The notes under the pieces were generated by a model. It was not told the origin of the DNA, ran no database searches, and saw nothing but the letters and a program-made list of their open reading frames with translations. The translations under genes and the position numbers were made by a program. Below, one piece after another: positions 36,688 to 45,516 of a stretch of DNA of 64,000 nucleotides. Source of the stretch: a bacterium (lineage in GTDB: Bacteria; Planctomycetota; UBA1135; UBA2386). Numbering within the stretch: position 1 is the stretch's first letter; each line of letters begins with the position of its first letter. The stretch spans positions 62,001-126,000 of the forward strand of contig JAUILN010000001.1 in the NCBI GenBank assembly GCA_030432695.1, given 5' to 3'.

Positions 36688-38031
36688 ATGCGCGCCCTGT
36701 TCCTGTCCGTCGTCCCGATCGCCGCGCTGTTGTCCGGCTGCCGGCCCGACGACTTCGCCCGCCCTGCGGTCGCCACCAACGCCACCCGGCAGAACACCTG
36801 CTGCAACCCGGACGGTGACTTCCCGCACCTCGCCGGGACGTTCTTCGTGCAGACCTTCCAGGGTCAGCTGATGGCGTTCGAGGAGGACTCGATCGACGCG
36901 GTGATGACCTACGAGTTCGACCGGGTCGATCCGCTGCGGATGAACCGCCTGGTCGAGCGGAACATCTTCGGCGACCCGGTGCTCGAGCCCTTCGCGTCGG
37001 GGGACTCCTTCGACCTCGGCTCGGTGGAGTTCGGGATCTCGGCGGAGGCCTGCGAGTACGGCGACGTCCGCTGTGACATCCGGATCGAGATCGTCGGGCG
37101 GCGCAAGGACGACGGTCGCCTCGATGTGATCCGTCTGGAGCGGACCTTCCGGGTCGTCAACGACTGCGTGCTGCGGCCGGTCGATCCAGGCGACATCGAC
37201 ATCTCGCTGTCCCGCGCGTTGACCGGTAGCGACGCCAGCTGGATCGTCGAAGCGATCCACGGTCGGCCGATGTTCGCGTTCGACCTGTTGGAGGAAGACG
37301 CTCCGGCTGGCGTTCCGACCCGTCATCCCGATGCGCGCGTCGTGGCGCGGATCCCGAGCGCGAACTTCGCCGAGACCGTGCGCCACGGTGCGCTCGTCGT
37401 CGACCTCGACGCCGCCGACATCGAACGCGTCTTCACCGGCGCGGCCGCGCCCTTCGCGGTCGGCGGATCCGCCGCGGATCACTACCTGCCGGTTCCCACC
37501 GCTGTGCATGCGGTGGAGGCGGAGCTGTCGATGCAGCCCGGCACCTACGCGCTGTGCTGGCAAGTCCTCGACGGCGAGATCCCGGGCCGTCTCACGGGGA
37601 ACGACGACCTCGAGTACGGCCTGTTCCTCGACCACACGCAGGATCCCGCCGACGGCTTCGTGGCGTCCGCGCCGTTCGTCTTCGATCCACGCGGTGGCGC
37701 GTCGCGGTGGCTCACGCTGCGGCACGCCGGTGGCGATCGTTGGCGGGCGGTCGTGCATCAGCTGGACGGCGACGGCGCGGCGCGCGAGGTCCCGAGCGCG
37801 GCTCGGGTGATCGTCACGGACCGGGTGGTCTTCTGGGTGGTGCCGGTCGACGAGTTCTCGGCGAGCACGACGCTGTTCGTTCGCCATGGGACGTTCTGGC
37901 ATCGTGGTGACTTCGGCCAGCTCGGCGGCGACTGGGCCGCCGACTGCACCCCGGCTCAGGACGGCCCGGCGTACTTCATTCCGCTCGGCGGAGAAGCAAG
38001 CGACCGGCCGGTGCGCGTCTCGCCGCGCTGA
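36688..38031 (+). CDS. lipoprotein of unknown function
   Basis: 447 residues. Signal peptide FLSVVPIAALLSGC with lipobox LLSGC. Two Cys follow at once (QNTCCNPDG), then acidic beta-rich sequence with LAGTFFVQTFQGQLMAFEED, RVDPLRMNRLVERNIFGD and YLPVPTAVHAVEAEL, ending in FWHRGDFGQLGGDW. No family recognised. It is 114 bp downstream of the hydroxyproline operon but nothing links it functionally. Confidence 0.6.
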   Translation: MRALFLSVVPIAALLSGCRPDDFARPAVATNATRQNTCCNPDGDFPHLAGTFFVQTFQGQLMAFEEDSIDAVMTYEFDRVDPLRMNRLVERNIFGDPVLEPFASGDSFDLGSVEFGISAEACEYGDVRCDIRIEIVGRRKDDGRLDVIRLERTFRVVNDCVLRPVDPGDIDISLSRALTGSDASWIVEAIHGRPMFAFDLLEEDAPAGVPTRHPDARVVARIPSANFAETVRHGALVVDLDAADIERVFTGAAAPFAVGGSAADHYLPVPTAVHAVEAELSMQPGTYALCWQVLDGEIPGRLTGNDDLEYGLFLDHTQDPADGFVASAPFVFDPRGGASRWLTLRHAGGDRWRAVVHQLDGDGAAREVPSAARVIVTDRVVFWVVPVDEFSASTTLFVRHGTFWHRGDFGQLGGDWAADCTPAQDGPAYFIPLGGEASDRPVRVSPR

Positions 38032-38061
38032 TTCTCGGGAGGAGTAGACCCAAACAACACC

Positions 38062-38124
38062 GTCAGCGCGGCCGAGTGCCTCGGGGCGTGGCGAGCGCAG
38101 CGAGTCATGCCCATTCGGTTGCGG
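38062..38124 (+). repeat. 63-bp dispersed repeat (copy 1)
   Basis: About 89 percent identical (56 of 63 positions) to 45388-45450. Both copies begin GTCAGCGCGG, share GAGTGCCTCGGG and GGCGAGCGCAGCGAGTC, and end TCGGTTGCGG. It lies in the 313-bp gap between a lipoprotein gene and a secreted-protein gene; the rest of that gap (38125-38344) shows no gene and no clear promoter box. Confidence 0.8.
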
Positions 38125-38344
38125 CAGGAGGCCGCGCCGAGAGGGGCCGGAGCGGCGCAGCGTCACGGTTTCGGGTCGGGCGGATACCTCCGCGTCGACC
38201 GACAGCTTTGCTCGCCGGGCCGGTTTACCCGGTCGCCGTGGGTGTCCACTATGTCCGCACGCCCCGCCTAGTCGGCGCGGAGCGGTTCCCCCACCATTTT
38301 CGAGCCCGGCCCGTCGGTCCGACCGGCCGAGGAGTCTCCCCCCC

Positions 38345-39457
38345 ATGCGAGTCCTGTTGTGCGTTGCCGCGTTGGTCGCGGTTCCCTCTCTCTCCGCTCA
38401 GAACGAACTCGGCCTGTTCACAGGTGTCGGTTCGACCAACCGCGTAACCCGCGCCTTCGACGCGACCGAGGAGCTGCTCACGCGCATCGATGCGAGTGAC
38501 TTCGGCGGCCTCGGGGTCGACCCCAGCAACTCGTCGGTCATCACCGTCACCGGAGCCCGCGCCGCGGTCTACGACTTCGACCGGATGACTGCCGATCCGT
38601 TCCACATCGTGGTGCGGACCGAGGGCGCCAGCCCGAACCTGCCCGACGTCAGCGGTGCGCCGCTCACTCGCGTCGGCCCGATCCAGATCGCGCCGGCCGC
38701 CGGCGCTGGTGGCGTCACGATCCTGGCGAACTTCACGACTCCGATCGCCGCACCTGCCGGCCAGGACCTGTTCGTCGGTTGTGAGTTGCCGCCGTACACC
38801 AACGCCGCCACCAACGACGCCGTCTGGGTGTTCTCGGTCAACGGCACCGGCACGTCGGGCACCACCTACGATCTGCCCGGTCCCGGTGCCGACACATCGA
38901 CCCAGTTCACCGACACCTACGCGCACGCCTTCGTGGCTGCCGGCGCCAGCGCCGGTCTCTACGACCTGCCGCGCGGCTTCTTCCTGATCGAACCGGTGCT
39001 CGCCGGTGCCGGTGGCGTGTGCACCGCCATCACCAACCAGACGACGATGGCGTCCAGCAACGCGGCGCCCGGTATCGGCGGCCCGCTGTCGGGTCTGCAC
39101 CCGGACGTGAACGGCGCCAACGCCGGTCGCGCCGACGACCCTGGCTACCTCTACATCGACTCGGCGATGTCCGGCCAGACGGTCGCGTTCTTCCTGAGTG
39201 GTCTCGGGCTGAACCCGAACCCGACTCCGGCGGCCGCGTTCCTGCCCGGTTCGACCGGTGCCCTGTGCGTCACCGACCTGGGTCTCGACGTCGCGGCGAC
39301 GGTTGCGGATGCCAACGGCGTGGCGAGCGTGAACGCACCGCTCGACGCCGCCGCCCGCGCCGCCATCGGTGGCACCGGCCTGCAGCTCACCTGGTTCGCG
39401 ATCGGCTTCGACGGCTCGACCCTGAGCGCGAGCCCCTGCGGCGTGCAGACGTTCTGA
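38345..39457 (+). CDS. secreted beta-rich protein, distant paralogue of the 3.3-5.5 kb pair
   Basis: 370 residues. Signal peptide VLLCVAALVAVPSLSAQ. The order of motifs follows the tandem pair at 3.3-5.5 kb: AVYDFDRMTADPFHIVV (their LQDQDL.TDPF patch), a gap of similar size, then AGQDLFVGCELPPYTN. The C-terminal half has FFLSGLGLNPNPTPAAAFLPG and a tail with LCVTDLGLDVAAT. No catalytic motif. Probably exported; function unknown. Confidence 0.65.
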   Translation: MRVLLCVAALVAVPSLSAQNELGLFTGVGSTNRVTRAFDATEELLTRIDASDFGGLGVDPSNSSVITVTGARAAVYDFDRMTADPFHIVVRTEGASPNLPDVSGAPLTRVGPIQIAPAAGAGGVTILANFTTPIAAPAGQDLFVGCELPPYTNAATNDAVWVFSVNGTGTSGTTYDLPGPGADTSTQFTDTYAHAFVAAGASAGLYDLPRGFFLIEPVLAGAGGVCTAITNQTTMASSNAAPGIGGPLSGLHPDVNGANAGRADDPGYLYIDSAMSGQTVAFFLSGLGLNPNPTPAAAFLPGSTGALCVTDLGLDVAATVADANGVASVNAPLDAAARAAIGGTGLQLTWFAIGFDGSTLSASPCGVQTF

Positions 39458-39563
39458 TCTGCCGGCGATCTGATCTGCCGGCGATCTGATCTGCCGGTGG
39501 AGTAGCGGCGCGGTCACACTCGATCGTGCCCCGCACCTGATCGTGCCCCTCACCTGATCGTGA
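39455..39563. repeat. two short tandem repeats between convergent genes
   Basis: A 16-bp unit TGATCTGCCGGCGATC occurs twice and partially a third time from 39455 to 39499, beginning in the TGA stop of the upstream gene. A 17-bp unit GATCGTGCCCCxCACCT occurs at 39522 and 39539, with a partial third copy at 39556 that contains the stop of the convergent gene. The 92-bp gap is nearly all repeat. Confidence 0.75.
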
Positions 39564-40653
39564 ACTCTGCCACCTTGCCGTAGCCCTGCTGGACCAGTGA
39601 GGCGATGGGTGGGGCAGAGCCCGTGAACGAGGCGTGGGCCTCGCTGATCGGCGGTGAGCCCGGCGTCGGCGTGGCGAGCGTGATCTCGTGGCCTGCGGTC
39701 ATCGACAGGCCGGCCGCGTTGCCGGCGCCCGGGTCGTTCAGGTTGGCGAACTGCGCGCGCACCGGCTGCCCGGCGAGTGCCGGGACCATCGGGATCTCGA
39801 AGCGGAACTCGAGTCGACCGGTCGGGCTGGTCATGCCCAGGAAGTTGCCGAACGCGATGTCGTGCTGCAGGAAGCAGCCCGGCGCCTGGATGATCCCGAG
39901 GTTGACCGGCAGCAGCAGGCCGGCGAACACCGGACCGGTGGAGCCGATCATCAGCGTGCTGGTGACCCCACCAGGGCCGTTGTACTGCAGGATCCTGGCC
40001 AACGTGCCCGGACCCCAGTTGGAGTAGACGATGCTGTCGTTGGCGGAACTGGCACCGCAAGGCGCGCCGAGGGTCCTCGACGTGCTACCGCCCGACGCCG
40101 AGTGGGCGTCGAAGAAGAACAGCGTGGTGTTGGGGTTGGTGACCGGCGTGTTGTTCACGACCTCCAGCAGCAGGTCGCCGTTCGCGGCGGCGTAGGGGAA
40201 CGGGGTCGAGAACGGCACCGCGTAGGCGAAGGCGCCGGCGGTGTTCGGGGTCTTCATCTGCGGTGGGAAGTTCACGACGCCGTTGTGGACCAGCGTGAAG
40301 TCGGCGCCGCGGTTGTTGGCGAAGTCGTCCGAGATCGTCTGCGTGGTGCGCGGACTGGTGCTCAGCGACATCTGGAAGTCCGCCGAGAAGCCGACGTAGT
40401 CGGGCGAGGCGAGCACCGTGTCGTTGTCGCGGCGCCATGCGACCTGGACGATGTTGCCGGTGAGGGTCGGGAATGCCGAGAGGCCGTGGATCTCGTGCAG
40501 GATCGACATCGACGACGACGAGTTCGAGAACGGCGTCCCGAAGCGCGAGGCGGCCTCGGCGCCCATCGCCGACGGCGGGTTGACGAACTGGGCGTTGGCG
40601 GGGCAGGCGAGAAGCGCGAGACCGAGGGGGACGGTGATGCGTGCGAGGTTCAT
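39550..40653 (-). CDS. secreted protein of unknown function with C-terminal module
   Basis: 367 residues. Start ATG 40653 gives signal peptide TVPLGLALLACPANAQ. Asn/Ser/Thr/Pro-rich beta protein: SRFGTPFSNSSSSMSILHEI, VAWRRDNDTVLASPDYVGF, FTLVHNGVVNFPP, DSIVYSNWGPGTLARIL. The tail (AGLLLPVNLGIIQAPGCFLQ ... FEIPMVPALAGQPVRAQF) is another version of the shared C-terminal module. Cys residues near 210 and 270 may pair. No enzymatic signature. Confidence 0.65.
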   Translation of the reverse strand: MNLARITVPLGLALLACPANAQFVNPPSAMGAEAASRFGTPFSNSSSSMSILHEIHGLSAFPTLTGNIVQVAWRRDNDTVLASPDYVGFSADFQMSLSTSPRTTQTISDDFANNRGADFTLVHNGVVNFPPQMKTPNTAGAFAYAVPFSTPFPYAAANGDLLLEVVNNTPVTNPNTTLFFFDAHSASGGSTSRTLGAPCGASSANDSIVYSNWGPGTLARILQYNGPGGVTSTLMIGSTGPVFAGLLLPVNLGIIQAPGCFLQHDIAFGNFLGMTSPTGRLEFRFEIPMVPALAGQPVRAQFANLNDPGAGNAAGLSMTAGHEITLATPTPGSPPISEAHASFTGSAPPIASLVQQGYGKVAEFTIR

Positions 40654-40737
40654 GGCAGAGCCTGGACGAGGGTCGTGGAGCACGTCCGCCCTGGGGTCGG
40701 CAACCGGCGCGTGCTCTGGCCGGGACGATAGGCACCA

Positions 40738-40781
40738 GGTCGTTCGTGGTGGGCCACGATCCCGCGCGTGGGAAAACGACC
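40738..40781 (-). terminator. nested hairpin downstream of asnB
   Basis: GGTCGTT (40738-40744) pairs with AACGACC (40775-40781), enclosing TCGTGG/CCACGA (40744-40749 and 40754-40759). It lies between two minus-strand genes and may terminate the asnB transcript. Confidence 0.3.
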
Positions 40782-40844
40782 AGGGTGGCAGGCGTCTGCT
40801 GCGCGGGCCGGCCCGTGTCGGCCGGCATCCGGCGCGTGGATCGC

Positions 40845-42539
40845 TCAGGTCATCCTGCGCCCGTCGCGGTGCACGCCCAGCACCGCGCGGCCCGACGGAT
40901 CCGCGTTGTCCCGGAACGACGCTTCCCACTGCAGCGCGGTCGGGGTCGAGCACGCGATGCTCATGCCCTCCGGCACGCAGCGGGCCGCCGCCTCGCCGGG
41001 GAAGTGCTGCTCGAAGATCGCGCGATAGCGATACGCCTCCTTGGACTTCGGCGGGTGCACCGGGAAGCGCTCGACGGCGCGGCTCATCTGCAGGTCGGTG
41101 ACGTCGGCCGCGGCCTTGTCCTTCAGTGCGTCGATCCAACCGTAGCCGACCCCGTCGCTGAACTGCTCCTTCTGCCGCCATGCGATCTGGTCGGGCAGGA
41201 GATCCGCGAAGGCCTCGCGCAGGATGCGCTTCTCGATCCGTGGCTCGCCTGTGGCAGGGTCGGTGCCACACATCTTGTCGGCGGCATCGATGCCCATCGC
41301 GAGGTCGACGAAACGCAGATCGAGGAACGGCACCCGGGCTTCGACTCCCCACGCCGCCATCGCCTTGTTGGCGCGCAGGCAGTCGAACAGGTGCAGCTTG
41401 TCGAGCTTGCGGACCGTCTCGTCGTGGAAGGCCTCCGCGTCGGGCGCCTTGTGGAAGTACAGGTAGCCGCCGAAGATCTCGTCGCTGCCCTCGCCGGAGA
41501 GCACCATCTTGATGCCCATCGCCTTGATCCTGCGGGCGAGCAGGTACATCGGCGTGGCGGCGCGCACCGTCGTGACGTCGCAGGTCTCGAGGTGACGGAT
41601 CACTTCGGGCACCGCGTCCATGCCTTCTTCCAGCGTGTAGGTGAAGCCGTGGTGGACGGTGCCGAGGTGGTCGGCGGCAACCTGCGCTGCGGCGAGGTCC
41701 GGCGAACCCTCCAGACCGATCGCGAACGAGTGCAGTCGTGGATACCAGGCCTCGCTGCGCTCGTCGTCGTCGACCCGCTTGCGCGCGTGCAGTGCGGCCA
41801 GCGCGGCGATGATCGACGAGTCGAGGCCGCCGCTGAGCAGCACGCCGTAGGGCACGTCACCCATCAGTTGGCGGCGCACGGCATTTTCGAGACCTGCGCG
41901 CAGCGCGGCGGGGTCGGCGCGTGAACCGCGCACCGCGTCGTAGCTGCGCCAGCTCGGTTCGTGGTAGCGCACCGGCTCGCCGCTCACCGCGCTGTCCCAC
42001 CAATGCCCCGGCGGGAACTCGCGGACGTTGGCGCAGACGTCGACCAGCGCCTTGAGCTCGGACGCGACCCAGGTCCGGCCGCTTGCGTCGACGCCCCAGT
42101 AGAGCGGGATCACGCCGATCGGGTCGCGCGCGACCACCGTGCGGCCGTTGCCCGCATCGTGGAGCACGAACGCGAAGATGCCGTTCAGCGCGCGCACCGC
42201 GTCCGGCCCGCGCTCGAGGACCAGCGGCAGGATCACCTCGCAGTCCGAGCCGGTGCGGAACGGGTAGTCGGCGAGTTCCACCCGCAGCGGGCGGTGGTTG
42301 TAGATCTCGCCGTTGACCGCCAAGGCCCGCGTGCCGGTGGAGTCGAGGATCGGCTGCGCACCGCCCGCCGGATCCACGATCGCCAGCCGCTCGTGGACCA
42401 GCAGCGCAGTGTCGGATTCCCAGACCCCGCTCCAGTCGGGGCCGCGGTGGCGTTGGCGGCGCGAGTGTTCGAGGGCCTGCGGGCGGAGGCGGGTGGCGTC
42501 GCCGGGGGTGAGGTCGAGCAGCGCGAGGATCGAGCACAT
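40845..42539 (-). CDS. asnB: glutamine-hydrolysing asparagine synthase B, E. coli-like
   Basis: 564 residues, close to the 554 of E. coli AsnB. Catalytic Cys2 (MCSILALLDL), HRGPDWSG, AVNGEIYNH, GSDCEVILPL in the glutaminase domain; PP-loop SGGLDSS at 236-242, SGEGSDEIFGGYLYFHKAP and WGVEARVPFLD in the synthetase domain. Makes asparagine from aspartate, glutamine and ATP in the cytoplasm. Stand-alone gene; unlike the operon copy at 15.1-17.0 kb it keeps all features of the housekeeping enzyme, so this is the likely source of cellular asparagine. Confidence 0.92.
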   Translation of the reverse strand: MCSILALLDLTPGDATRLRPQALEHSRRQRHRGPDWSGVWESDTALLVHERLAIVDPAGGAQPILDSTGTRALAVNGEIYNHRPLRVELADYPFRTGSDCEVILPLVLERGPDAVRALNGIFAFVLHDAGNGRTVVARDPIGVIPLYWGVDASGRTWVASELKALVDVCANVREFPPGHWWDSAVSGEPVRYHEPSWRSYDAVRGSRADPAALRAGLENAVRRQLMGDVPYGVLLSGGLDSSIIAALAALHARKRVDDDERSEAWYPRLHSFAIGLEGSPDLAAAQVAADHLGTVHHGFTYTLEEGMDAVPEVIRHLETCDVTTVRAATPMYLLARRIKAMGIKMVLSGEGSDEIFGGYLYFHKAPDAEAFHDETVRKLDKLHLFDCLRANKAMAAWGVEARVPFLDLRFVDLAMGIDAADKMCGTDPATGEPRIEKRILREAFADLLPDQIAWRQKEQFSDGVGYGWIDALKDKAAADVTDLQMSRAVERFPVHPPKSKEAYRYRAIFEQHFPGEAAARCVPEGMSIACSTPTALQWEASFRDNADPSGRAVLGVHRDGRRMT

Positions 42540-42725
42540 GGTGGGTGGGGGCGAGGGCGGCGAGCAGACCTCCGCGGGTTCCGGGCGCCACCGGATCCGG
42601 ATCAGAGTGCATGATCGGCTCCCACCCGACCCGCCATGGAACCCGTTCCGTCGATTCCTGACGGGCCTGCCTCGGGCAACCTCCTCGGTCTTCGCGGGCT
42701 GTCGGTCGATGCAGGCTCGCAGCCG

Positions 42726-43160
42726 TCAGCGCGGCGCCGCGCCGGGCAGCCGGCGCCTGACCACTCGCCACAGCCAGATGCAGGGTGTCGCCAAGGCGAG
42801 CGCGAGGAGGAGCCAGAAGTAGAACTGGAGCAGCACGTAGTTCCTGCCGATCGGGAGCATCAGCAGCGCCATCAGCAGCGCGCACCAGAAGGCGAGCACG
42901 CACTGGAACGTCCAGCCGTGCCGGGCGGGGAGTCGGTGGACCATGATCCCGAGCGCTGCGCCGACACCGACGATCGCCCAGAAGATCACCAGCAGGAGGA
43001 TCAGCAGGGCGGGTGGCCCGGGTTCGTCGTCCCGGCCCAGGGTTCCGAGGATGTGCAGGGCGGTCGGCACGACGAATACTGCGCCCGGACCCACCAGCCA
43101 CGTCAGGAAGATCGCTCCCTCGTCGACGGCCCGCCCGTGATGGAAGATTCCGGCGCCCAT
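42726..43160 (-). CDS. small four-helix membrane protein, tandem paralogue 2
   Basis: 144 residues from ATG 43160 (MGAGIFHHGRAVDEGAIF). Four hydrophobic helices and a basic C-terminus (WRVVRRRLPGA). The N-terminal patch with TWLVGPGAVF repeats in the upstream neighbour as AWLVGPGAFL, so the two are divergent duplicates 10 bp apart. Function unknown. Confidence 0.6.
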   Translation of the reverse strand: MGAGIFHHGRAVDEGAIFLTWLVGPGAVFVVPTALHILGTLGRDDEPGPPALLILLLVIFWAIVGVGAALGIMVHRLPARHGWTFQCVLAFWCALLMALLMLPIGRNYVLLQFYFWLLLALALATPCIWLWRVVRRRLPGAAPR

Positions 43161-43170
43161 GGTGCGCAGG

Positions 43171-43620
43171 CTAGTCCGCGCGACGCAGGGCGTCACGCAG
43201 CCGGCGCAGCGCCCAGATCGTCGGGGTCGTCAGCGCGAAGGCGAAACCGGTGAGCACCAGTGCGGCGCCGAAGTACGGGCACAGCATCACGCCGGGGATC
43301 GCCGCGGTGATCGCGTACCAGAAGCCCTCGAGGCCGCGGAACTCCAACGAGTGGCGAGCGGTGAGGTCGGACCGGCGGATGCAGTAGTAGTGGTGCAGGC
43401 CATTCGTCAGCCAGGCGAGCGCGGCGCTGAGCCCGACCAACAGGCCGAACAGCAGGCCCGTGAGCCGCGTCGTCAGGTTCGGCGCGAGTTGGTGCAGCAG
43501 CCAGGCGAGGAGGGGAACCACCACAGGGGCCAGCAGGAATGCGCCGGGTCCGACCAGCCAGGCCCACAGCACCCAGGTGGTGCCGAATCGGTGCTGGTAT
43601 GCGAAGACCGGTGCGCCCAT
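43171..43620 (-). CDS. small four-helix membrane protein, tandem paralogue 1
   Basis: 149 residues (MGAPVFAYQHRFGTTWVL). Hydrophobic helices at about 17-40, 50-70, 100-125 and a basic end (RRLRDALRRAD). Shares the MGA-x-x-F start and WLVGPGA motif with the downstream gene. A short polar loop has HHYYCIRRSDLTARHSLEF. No known family. Confidence 0.6.
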   Translation of the reverse strand: MGAPVFAYQHRFGTTWVLWAWLVGPGAFLLAPVVVPLLAWLLHQLAPNLTTRLTGLLFGLLVGLSAALAWLTNGLHHYYCIRRSDLTARHSLEFRGLEGFWYAITAAIPGVMLCPYFGAALVLTGFAFALTTPTIWALRRLRDALRRAD

Positions 43621-43730
43621 GCCGTGTTGCTCGGCGACTCGGACGCGCGCGAGGTCGGATCCTTCCCGTGACCGCCCGTCGCTGGGATTCCAGCACGGGG
43701 AAAGAGAGGGGCGGGCAGCATGCTGGATCC

Positions 43731-44210
43731 ATGACGGCCTCGAACTGCCCCGCCGGGTCCACGCTTGGGCGAGACCCGTCGTCGGTCGGATGCCTCGGTG
43801 ATCTGCTCCCGCTCCTCCTCGGGGCCTGCCAGTCGAACGGGCCGAGGAGGATCGGTCCCGACCGCTTCGACTACATCGAAGCGCTCGCCAGCTCGTCGAA
43901 CGAGCAGATCCTGCTCAACCTGGCCGCTGGCCTCGCACCCGATCGCAGCGAGCTTCGGATCGTGGATCGGATCACCGGCGCGCCTGCTCCCGGGCAGCGA
44001 GCTGGCCCCGTTCCACGTCCGCAGTCAGGCCGACCGGCCGACCGGCCGACCGACGCCTTCGTGGCGGTCCGCTACCGTGGCCGCTGGTTCTTCGTCCCCT
44101 CCGACGACCGGCCCAGTAAGCCGGCCTTCGGGATCCTGACCTACATCTTCCAGCTCCAGGCGCCGAAGGCGTCGAGTGCGGGTCCGGTGCTGACGGTGCC
44201 GGCTGGGTGA
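43731..44210 (+). pseudogene. remnant of a large envelope lipoprotein gene with internal deletion
   Basis: The frame encodes 159 residues with a lipobox (LLLGAC). Its ends match, as far as I recall, the two ends of a widespread family of about 400-500 residue proteins: N-terminal RFDYIEALASSSNEQILLNL and C-terminal DAFVAVRYRGRWFFV ... FGILTYIFQLQ ... GPVLTVPAG. The roughly 250-350 middle residues are missing. In the joint, the alternative frame reads GSELAPFHVRSQADRP, which looks like the expected family sequence, and an eight-base repeat (CGACCGGC) marks where the frame returns. A short product could still be made, but it is probably a decaying gene. Confidence 0.55.
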
Positions 44211-44223
44211 GCGGACGCGACCG

Positions 44224-44541
44224 ATGGACCAGCTCGACTCCCTGTTCCTGTATGGCCTCTACATTCCGACCTGCCTCGCGCTGGCGTTGTTGTGGTGTGC
44301 GGTGGAATGGTGGCGAAACCGTCGGCTGGCGTTCGTCTCCGCGGCGGCCTTCGAGCTGCTCGTGCCGACTCTCCTTCCGGCAGTGAGGTGGGCGATCGCG
44401 GGATTGCTCTGCCTGCTCGGCGCTGTGGCGCTGGCCATCCAGGAGTTGGTGCGCGGACCTGACCGGAGGGCTGCCCCGACGGTCCTGCTCGGGATCGTCG
44501 TGCTGCGGATCGTACTCGGCTTGGTGGATGCCTGGGGGTGA
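44224..44541 (+). CDS. small membrane protein
   Basis: 105 residues with three to four hydrophobic segments (GLYIPTCLALALLWCAV, LLPAVRWAIAGLLCLLGAVAL, VLLGIVVLRIVLGLV) separated by short basic loops. No family recognised. Starts 13 bp after the lipoprotein remnant, so it may have been its operon partner. Confidence 0.5.
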   Translation: MDQLDSLFLYGLYIPTCLALALLWCAVEWWRNRRLAFVSAAAFELLVPTLLPAVRWAIAGLLCLLGAVALAIQELVRGPDRRAAPTVLLGIVVLRIVLGLVDAWG

Positions 44542-44627
44542 GCGGGCCGCCGCCGGGTCGGCAATCGGTAGGCGGTCCATTGGGGTCGCGGGCGTGTGTC
44601 GCACGCCGGCGGTTTCCCCACGAAAGC

Positions 44628-44657
44628 AGAACCGTGCGGGTCGCCGCAGACGGTTCT
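44628..44657 (+). promoter_or_regulatory. inverted repeat upstream of the Gly/Asn-rich secreted protein
   Basis: AGAACCGT (44628-44635) and ACGGTTCT (44650-44657) are perfect eight-base inverted repeats with a 14-base spacer, ending 68 bp before the ATG. Could be a terminator for the upstream gene or an operator/leader hairpin. Confidence 0.35.
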
Positions 44658-44725
44658 CGTGTTGTCCGGGGGCACTTCGACCGCCCGGACGCTTCACGAC
44701 AGAACCTCTTCAAAGGAAACGAGAC

Positions 44726-45277
44726 ATGACCCGCTTCGTCCTCGCGATTCTCACCCTCGTCGCATTGACCATGCATTGCGCTCCTCTTGCTGCTCAGGTC
44801 GCCGCGGGCGGTACGGTGACCCTCTCTCCCGGCCAGTCCGTTACGGATGGTGCCGGGCGAACCGTGACGCACACGGGATCGTCCGGCAAGCTGAAGGTCA
44901 AGTACACCGGGCCGATCCAGCGTGGTGAGGGGAGTCAGCCTACGACCGTGGGAGGGATCACCGAGGTCAAGAACCCGAAGAACGCGTCCTCGGGCAATTG
45001 CGACAGCTACTCGGTCGATACGAATGGCAATAGCACAAACGTTGTCAACGATGCCGACGGATCAAATGTCACCGTGGACGGAGGCATGGGCAACGTCACC
45101 GTCGGAGGCGACGGCAATACCGTGAAGGCGGGAGGTGCAGGCAATTCGGTGACCCTCAACGGAGACAACAACACGGGGGACGGTCTCAATGCCCAGAGTT
45201 CGGGGACGGTCACCTATGGACCGTCGTCCTCGGGCAACACCTGGGGAGGGACGGGAAACTTCACCGTCGGGAACTGA
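44726..45277 (+). CDS. secreted Gly/Asn-rich repeat protein (DUF3060-like)
   Basis: 183 residues. Signal peptide VLAILTLVALTMHCAPLAAQ; ATG 44726 preceded by AAAGGAAAC. After a TGSSGKLKVKYTGP region the C-terminal 90 residues are short beta repeats rich in Gly, Asn and Val (SNVTVDGGMGNVTVGGDGN, TVKAGGAGNSVTLNGDNN), like the small beta-solenoid DUF3060 proteins. Only one Cys in the mature part. Base composition is visibly lower in GC than the neighbours, which fits acquisition or relaxed selection. Confidence 0.7.
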   Translation: MTRFVLAILTLVALTMHCAPLAAQVAAGGTVTLSPGQSVTDGAGRTVTHTGSSGKLKVKYTGPIQRGEGSQPTTVGGITEVKNPKNASSGNCDSYSVDTNGNSTNVVNDADGSNVTVDGGMGNVTVGGDGNTVKAGGAGNSVTLNGDNNTGDGLNAQSSGTVTYGPSSSGNTWGGTGNFTVGN

Positions 45278-45387
45278 CCCCCAGCTCCCGGCATTCGGCG
45301 ACTCGTCCGGACGAAGCGTCCAGGGAACCGCCGCCGGGTCGCCGGATGGCATCCTCCGGCGAGTCCCCGAGCCGCCGCTCCTCGACG

Positions 45388-45450
45388 GTCAGCGCGGGCG
45401 AGTGCCTCGGGCCATGGCGAGCGCAGCGAGTCGTGCTCCCTCGGTTGCGG
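45388..45450 (+). repeat. 63-bp dispersed repeat (copy 2)
   Basis: Second copy of the repeat at 38062-38124, same orientation, seven differences. It lies in a 429-bp gap (45278-45706) that holds no recognisable gene but also a 17-bp tandem duplication and a nine-base-stem hairpin. Confidence 0.8.
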
Positions 45451-45516
45451 TGCGAAGCTCCGCGGCATGGCGGAGCGGCGATTCCAGCCATCAGGAAGCG
45501 CGAACGCGGGACGATC

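Noticed and set aside
36631..38346. Long open frame on the minus strand opposite the 36.7-38.0 kb lipoprotein gene
   Set aside because: Arg/Ala/Gly-rich composition typical of antisense frames in high-GC DNA; the plus-strand frame has a lipobox signal peptide and normal residue use.
39455..39563. CRISPR array
   Set aside because: Units are direct tandem copies of 16-17 bp without spacers; no cas genes.
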